From positions 1 to 9,309 of the forward strand of contig CAMLFJ010000088.1 in assembly GCA_946479205.1 (NCBI GenBank): a stretch of 9,309 bases of DNA. Direction: 5' to 3'. The DNA comes from an uncultured bacterium (GTDB lineage Bacteria > Methylomirabilota > Methylomirabilia > Rokubacteriales > CSP1-6). A model generated the notes under the pieces. That model saw only the letters and a list, made by a program, of their open reading frames with translations. It was not told the origin of the DNA and did not search any database. The position numbers were made by a program, and so were the translations under genes. Positions 6,796 through 9,309 of the stretch are shown here, in pieces. Each line of letters begins with the position of its first letter. Position 1 is the first letter of the stretch.

Positions 6796-7950
6796 ATGGT
6801 GCTCCACGCGATCGCCCTCGTCGCGTTCGTCAGCCTGGGCCTGCCCGACGGGGTCCTAGGCGTGGCCTGGCCATCGATCCGACGCTCCTTCGCCCTCCCG
6901 CCGGCCCAGCTCGGCGTGCTCCTGACCACCACCACGCTCGGATACGTCGCCTCGAGCTTCAGCAGCGGCGCGATGGTCGCCCGGCTGGGCGTGGGCCGCC
7001 TGCTCTTCTGGAGCAGCGCGCTCATGGTGGCCAACTCGGCGGCCTACGCGCTGGCCCCGGCCTGGAGCGTCATGGTCGGGGCGGGGCTCCTGGCCGGGCT
7101 CGGCGCGGGCGCCATCGACGCGGGCATCAACACCTTCGCGGCCGTGCGCTTCTCGCCGCGCCTGGTGAGCTGGCTGCACGCCGCCTACGGGGTGGGCGCG
7201 GCGCTCGGTCCCCTGCTGATGGCCATGGCGCTCACCACGAGCGGTGGCTGGCGCGGCGGCTATGCGCTCATCGGCGTGGTGCTGGCGCTGATGGCCGTCA
7301 CGTTCCGGCTGACCCGCCGCGAATGGGACACGCCTCTTCCCGAGACGGACGCGGACGCCGCGCCCTCCGCCCGGCTCCTCGAGACACTCGTCCGGCCGCG
7401 CGTGTGGCTCAACCTCGCCCTCTTCTTCGTCTACACCGGCCTCGAGGTCTCGGCCGGCCAGTGGACGTACAGCCTCCTGATCGAAGCGCGCGGGATCCAC
7501 CCCGGCGCGGCGGGCGCGTGGATCGCGGCCTACTGGGGCGGTCTCACCGCGGGGCGGATCGTGTCCGGCGCGCTCGCCGGGCGCATCGCCGCCGGCACGA
7601 TCCTCCGCGTCGCCACGCTGGGCGCGGTGATCAGCTCGCTCGCCCTCTGGCACGATCCGGGAATGCGCGTCGGCCTGCTCGCCCTGCCCGCCCTCGGCGC
7701 TTGTCTCGCGCCGATCTTTCCGCTGCTGATCGCGGAGACTCCCCGCCGGCTGGGCGCCTCCCACGCGGCGGCCGCCATCGGCTTCCAGGTCGCCGCCGCG
7801 TATCTCGGCACCGCCGCGATCCCGGGGCTCATCGGCCTGGTCGCGACCGCCCACGGTCTCGGCGTGATCGCGCCCGGTCTCGTCTCGACCGCTCTGCTCC
7901 TCCTGGTTCTCCAGGAGCTCGCGCGCCGCGCCGCCGCGCGCGCTACTTGA
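6796..7950 (+). CDS. MFS permease of the fucose-permease-like (FHS) type
   Basis: A 384-aa integral membrane protein with about 12 hydrophobic segments and a short hydrophilic middle loop around residues 173-195. Landmarks are the first-helix [18 protein letters not shown] (15-32), [13 protein letters not shown] (58-70) at the loop 2-3 signature, [14 protein letters not shown] (101-114) and [14 protein letters not shown] (127-140). The last two are typical of the FucP/FHS branch of the major facilitator superfamily. Substrates in that branch are mostly sugars, but many members are uncharacterised, so the cargo is unknown. It lies 59 bp after the OsmC gene on the same strand and may share its transcript. 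No clear ribosome site is seen, and no start codon lies between the gene before it and the ATG. Its end overlaps the convergent HbpS gene by 8 bp. Confidence 0.85.
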   Translation: MVLHAIALVAFVSLGLPDGVLGVAWPSIRRSFALPPAQLGVLLTTTTLGYVASSFSSGAMVARLGVGRLLFWSSALMVANSAAYALAPAWSVMVGAGLLAGLGAGAIDAGINTFAAVRFSPRLVSWLHAAYGVGAALGPLLMAMALTTSGGWRGGYALIGVVLALMAVTFRLTRREWDTPLPETDADAAPSARLLETLVRPRVWLNLALFFVYTGLEVSAGQWTYSLLIEARGIHPGAAGAWIAAYWGGLTAGRIVSGALAGRIAAGTILRVATLGAVISSLALWHDPGMRVGLLALPALGACLAPIFPLLIAETPRRLGASHAAAAIGFQVAAAYLGTAAIPGLIGLVATAHGLGVIAPGLVSTALLLLVLQELARRAAARAT

Positions 7951-8416
7951 AGGCGCTCGCGCCGGCGATCGCGATGGCCTCGTCGACCTGCGGCGTATCC
8001 CCGCTGACTCCGACTGCGCCGACCACCCGTCCGTCGACCCGGATCGGCACACCGCCCTGGAGCGGGGTGCTGTCGGCGAGCGCCAGCGCGGCCACCCGCC
8101 CGGCCCGGATCTGATCCTCGAAGTCCTTGCTGGGCCGGCGGTAGATCGCCGCGGTGCGGGCCTTGCCGATTCCCACGTTGACGCTCGCCACCTGCGCGTC
8201 GTCCAGCCGATGGAGAAGGATGAGATGACCGCCGTCGTCCACCACCGCGATCACGACGCCCACGCCCTTCTCCCGCGCGGCCGCCTCCGCGGCCGCCGCG
8301 ATCGTCCGGGCCGCCTGCAGCGAGAGCACCTTCTTGTCGATGGTCTGTGCCGACCCCACCGAGGCGATCGCCAGGGACAGGGCCAGCCCCGCCACGAATC
8401 TCGTCACGCTGTGCAT
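7943..8416 (-). CDS. Exported GlcG/HbpS-like (haem/cofactor-binding) protein
   Basis: 157 aa with a clear Sec signal peptide (1-23, cut after GSA) and one GlcG/HbpS domain. Family features are AVVDDGGHLILLHRLDDA (57-74), KARTAA (85-90), LQGGVPIRVDGRVVGAVGVS (119-138) and a terminal DEAIAIAG (145-152). HbpS of Streptomyces binds haem and iron and acts as an extracellular redox sensor; most homologues have no proven role. The ATG at 8416 has GGAGGT 6 nt upstream and the signal peptide directly follows, which sets the start although the frame stays open far beyond it. Convergent with the MFS gene (8-bp overlap) and divergent from the DM13 gene. Paralogous to the partial gene at 9057, with the same AVVD-GG-L-RLD core. 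Whether this copy binds haem is not visible. Confidence 0.82.
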   Translation of the reverse strand: MHSVTRFVAGLALSLAIASVGSAQTIDKKVLSLQAARTIAAAAEAAAREKGVGVVIAVVDDGGHLILLHRLDDAQVASVNVGIGKARTAAIYRRPSKDFEDQIRAGRVAALALADSTPLQGGVPIRVDGRVVGAVGVSGDTPQVDEAIAIAGASAFK

Positions 8417-8554
8417 GAGTGCACCTCCGTCTCCGTTCGACTCGACGAGCCGGCCGGTCGGTTCTCGCGCGCGGCGCGAACCCGGAGCGCCCGGAGCACC
8501 GTCGAACGCCCAGCACCGAGACGGTGCGCAACTCGAACCTTCAAGGAGGCATTC
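8417..8554. promoter_or_regulatory. Divergent intergenic region between the HbpS-like and DM13 genes
   Basis: 138 bp without a gene, with strong ribosome sites at both edges (GGAGGT before 8416 on minus, AAGGAGG at 8543-8549 on plus). It contains the first copy of a 24-nt repeated element (8438-8461) and a bulged GC hairpin just after it (about 8461-8481). Promoters for both genes must lie here, but I cannot name -35/-10 boxes. Confidence 0.5.
8438..8461 (+). repeat. Intergenic repeat copy 1 (24 nt, 21 identical to copy 2)
   Basis: CGACTCGA, three variable bases, then GCCGGCCGGTCGG. The same layout recurs at 8977-9000. This copy lies 22 nt upstream of the minus-strand HbpS-like start and 93 nt upstream of the DM13 start. 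It may be a shared regulatory site or a trace of duplication of the upstream region. Confidence 0.6.
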
Positions 8555-8974
8555 ATGATGCAGCGTGCTCGTACAGGTCGCATGGTTTCCATGATGGTGG
8601 CGGTCGCTCTCCTGGTGGCCGCGCTCGGCGCCGGGTCCCTGGCCGCGGCGGACGAGATGACGAGGCCGTTCACCGGCAAGGCGGTCAACGGCGGCACGGT
8701 CACGGTGGCCAAGCAGGGGGGCAAGACGACGCTCACACTCTCGAGTGACTTCCAGGTGCCGGGCTCGCCCGATCCGCACTGGCAGGTGGTGGACTCGAAG
8801 GGCGCCGCGTACCTGCTCGACCGCCTGAAGCTGAAGGACGACCGGATCAACACCCGCATCGTCGTCCCCGCATACGTCCCCGACATCGCCAAGGTCCAGA
8901 TGTACTGCGCGTGGGCCGAGGTGGTCCTGGGTGAGGCGCCCTTCAGCCAGCCCATCGTGGCCGACAACCGGTAG
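8555..8974 (+). CDS. Exported DM13-domain protein
   Basis: 139 aa. An N-terminal signal peptide (about 1-32, hydrophobic core VSMMVAVALLVAALGAGSLA) precedes one DM13-like domain: FTGKAVNGGTVTVAKQGGKT (39-58), LTLSSDFQVPGSPDPHWQVV (60-79), and VQMYCAWAEVVLGEAPF (114-130) with a single cysteine, Cys118. DM13 domains are proposed electron-transfer or redox modules built round this cysteine; that role comes from comparative work and is not firmly proven. The start is set by AAGGAGG 5 nt before the ATG at 8555; the next codon is also ATG and could serve equally. It lies between two exported HbpS-like genes, probably co-transcribed with the second. The DM13 match is from its shape and the C-terminal cysteine motif, so it is likely rather than certain. 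Confidence 0.75.
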   Translation: MMQRARTGRMVSMMVAVALLVAALGAGSLAAADEMTRPFTGKAVNGGTVTVAKQGGKTTLTLSSDFQVPGSPDPHWQVVDSKGAAYLLDRLKLKDDRINTRIVVPAYVPDIAKVQMYCAWAEVVLGEAPFSQPIVADNR

Positions 8975-8976
8975 TC

Positions 8977-9000
8977 CGACTCGATTCGCCGGCCGGTCGG
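8977..9000 (+). repeat. Intergenic repeat copy 2 (24 nt)
   Basis: CGACTCGA, three bases (TTC), then GCCGGCCGGTCGG, matching 8438-8461 at 21 of 24 positions. Here the second half forms the 5' arm of the hairpin at 8988-9022. It begins 2 bp after the DM13 stop codon. Confidence 0.6.
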
Positions 9001-9022
9001 GCTCCAGGCCCGGTCGGCCGGC
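8988..9022 (+). terminator. Long GC-rich hairpin between the DM13 and second HbpS-like genes
   Basis: The arms 8988-9002 and 9008-9022 form 15 consecutive pairs, two of them G-U, round the loop TCCAG. No T-run follows (TCCCCACT), so a classic intrinsic terminator is not shown. It could be a partial terminator, an mRNA processing or stability hairpin that sets the ratio of DM13 to HbpS-like protein, or a regulator-binding palindrome. Confidence 0.5.
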
Positions 9023-9056
9023 TCCCCACTCGATCCGACCAAGAGGAGGATTCCCG

Positions 9057-9309
9057 ATGCGGTGGCTCAAGACGGCGGTCACGGTGGCCCTGGGCGTGGC
9101 GGTGCTGGGTGTGGCGACGGTGGACGTCGCGCAGGCCCAGCTCGCGAACCGGAAGGAGCTCACTCTCGAGGGCGCCCGGCAGGTCATCGCGGCCGCCACC
9201 TCCGAGGCCCGGCGCGGGCGCGTGGGCGGAGTGGTGGCGGTCGTGGACGCGGGGGGCAACCTGATGGCGCTGGAGCGACTGGACGGCACGTTCGCGGCGG
9301 GCGCCAACA
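9057..9309 (+). CDS. Exported GlcG/HbpS-like protein, 3' end cut by the window
   Basis: 84 complete codons are visible. They encode a signal peptide (MRWLKTAVTVALGVAVLGVA..., cut probably after AQA near 24-26) and the first part of a GlcG/HbpS domain, ELTLEGARQVIAAATSEARR (33-52) then VVAVVDAGGNLMALERLDGT (58-77). The ATG has AGAGGAGGA starting about 15 nt upstream, ending 7 nt before it. It is a diverged paralogue of the protein at 7943-8416, with equivalent AVVD, GG and RLD positions, but on the other strand. It probably belongs to one transcript with the DM13 gene, separated by 82 bp that hold a strong hairpin. The remaining part, including the GVSG-type loop, lies beyond the window, so it is not possible to say whether the gene is intact. 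Confidence 0.8.
   Translation, partial: MRWLKTAVTVALGVAVLGVATVDVAQAQLANRKELTLEGARQVIAAATSEARRGRVGGVVAVVDAGGNLMALERLDGTFAAGAN

Noticed and set aside
8417..9307. Upstream extension of the HbpS-like frame to 454 aa
   Set aside because: It runs antisense through the DM13 gene. The ATG at 8416 with GGAGGT and a signal peptide is the clear start.

Overview
The window is very GC-rich by eye, with almost no intergenic space, strong AGGAGG-type ribosome sites and Sec-type signal peptides. This suggests a Gram-negative-like, probably soil-dwelling bacterium. A Rokubacteria/Methylomirabilota-like or deltaproteobacterial-grade genome would fit, but that is only an impression and no phylogenetic marker is present. 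I see no rRNA, tRNA, CRISPR array, insertion sequence or phage gene.

Left block (78-6079, all minus strand; read from 6079 down). A six-gene operon starts with a 90-aa exported peptide with four cysteines, a DUF2282/bufferin (BufA1)-type RiPP precursor. It is followed by a DUF692 MNIO iron oxidase (BufB), a DUF2063 partner protein (BufC) and a DoxX-type membrane protein. Together these are the core of a bufferin copper-chelation cluster. Behind them, at operon-like spacing (3 bp, then a 4-bp ATGA overlap), lie a large GH63-like glucosidase and a short mannose-1-phosphate guanylyltransferase-like enzyme, which are not part of the usual bufferin set. Bases 1-77 hold no gene that I can support.

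Centre (6080-6795). A 165-bp divergent spacer separates the bufferin operon from an OsmC-family thiol peroxidase gene on the plus strand. The OsmC frame (6245-6736) carries an in-frame TGA at 6437-6439, exactly where the family has its first catalytic cysteine. A perfect 6-bp GC hairpin lies 25 nt downstream, in the geometry of a bacterial SECIS element. The best reading is a single 163-aa selenoprotein (Sec65, Cys133), which routine annotation would split into two short hypotheticals. I consider this the main hidden feature of the window.

Right block (6796-9309). An MFS permease (plus) ends 8 bp inside a convergent, exported GlcG/HbpS-like protein gene (minus). Divergent from that are an exported DM13-domain protein and, 82 bp further on, a second exported GlcG/HbpS-like gene cut by the window end. 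The two intergenic regions here share a 24-nt near-identical element; in the second copy it forms the 5' arm of a 15-bp hairpin.

One theme that joins the window is redox and metal handling outside or at the envelope: copper-binding peptide, selenoperoxidase, DM13 redox domain and haem/cofactor-binding HbpS proteins. The functional link between the blocks is inference.
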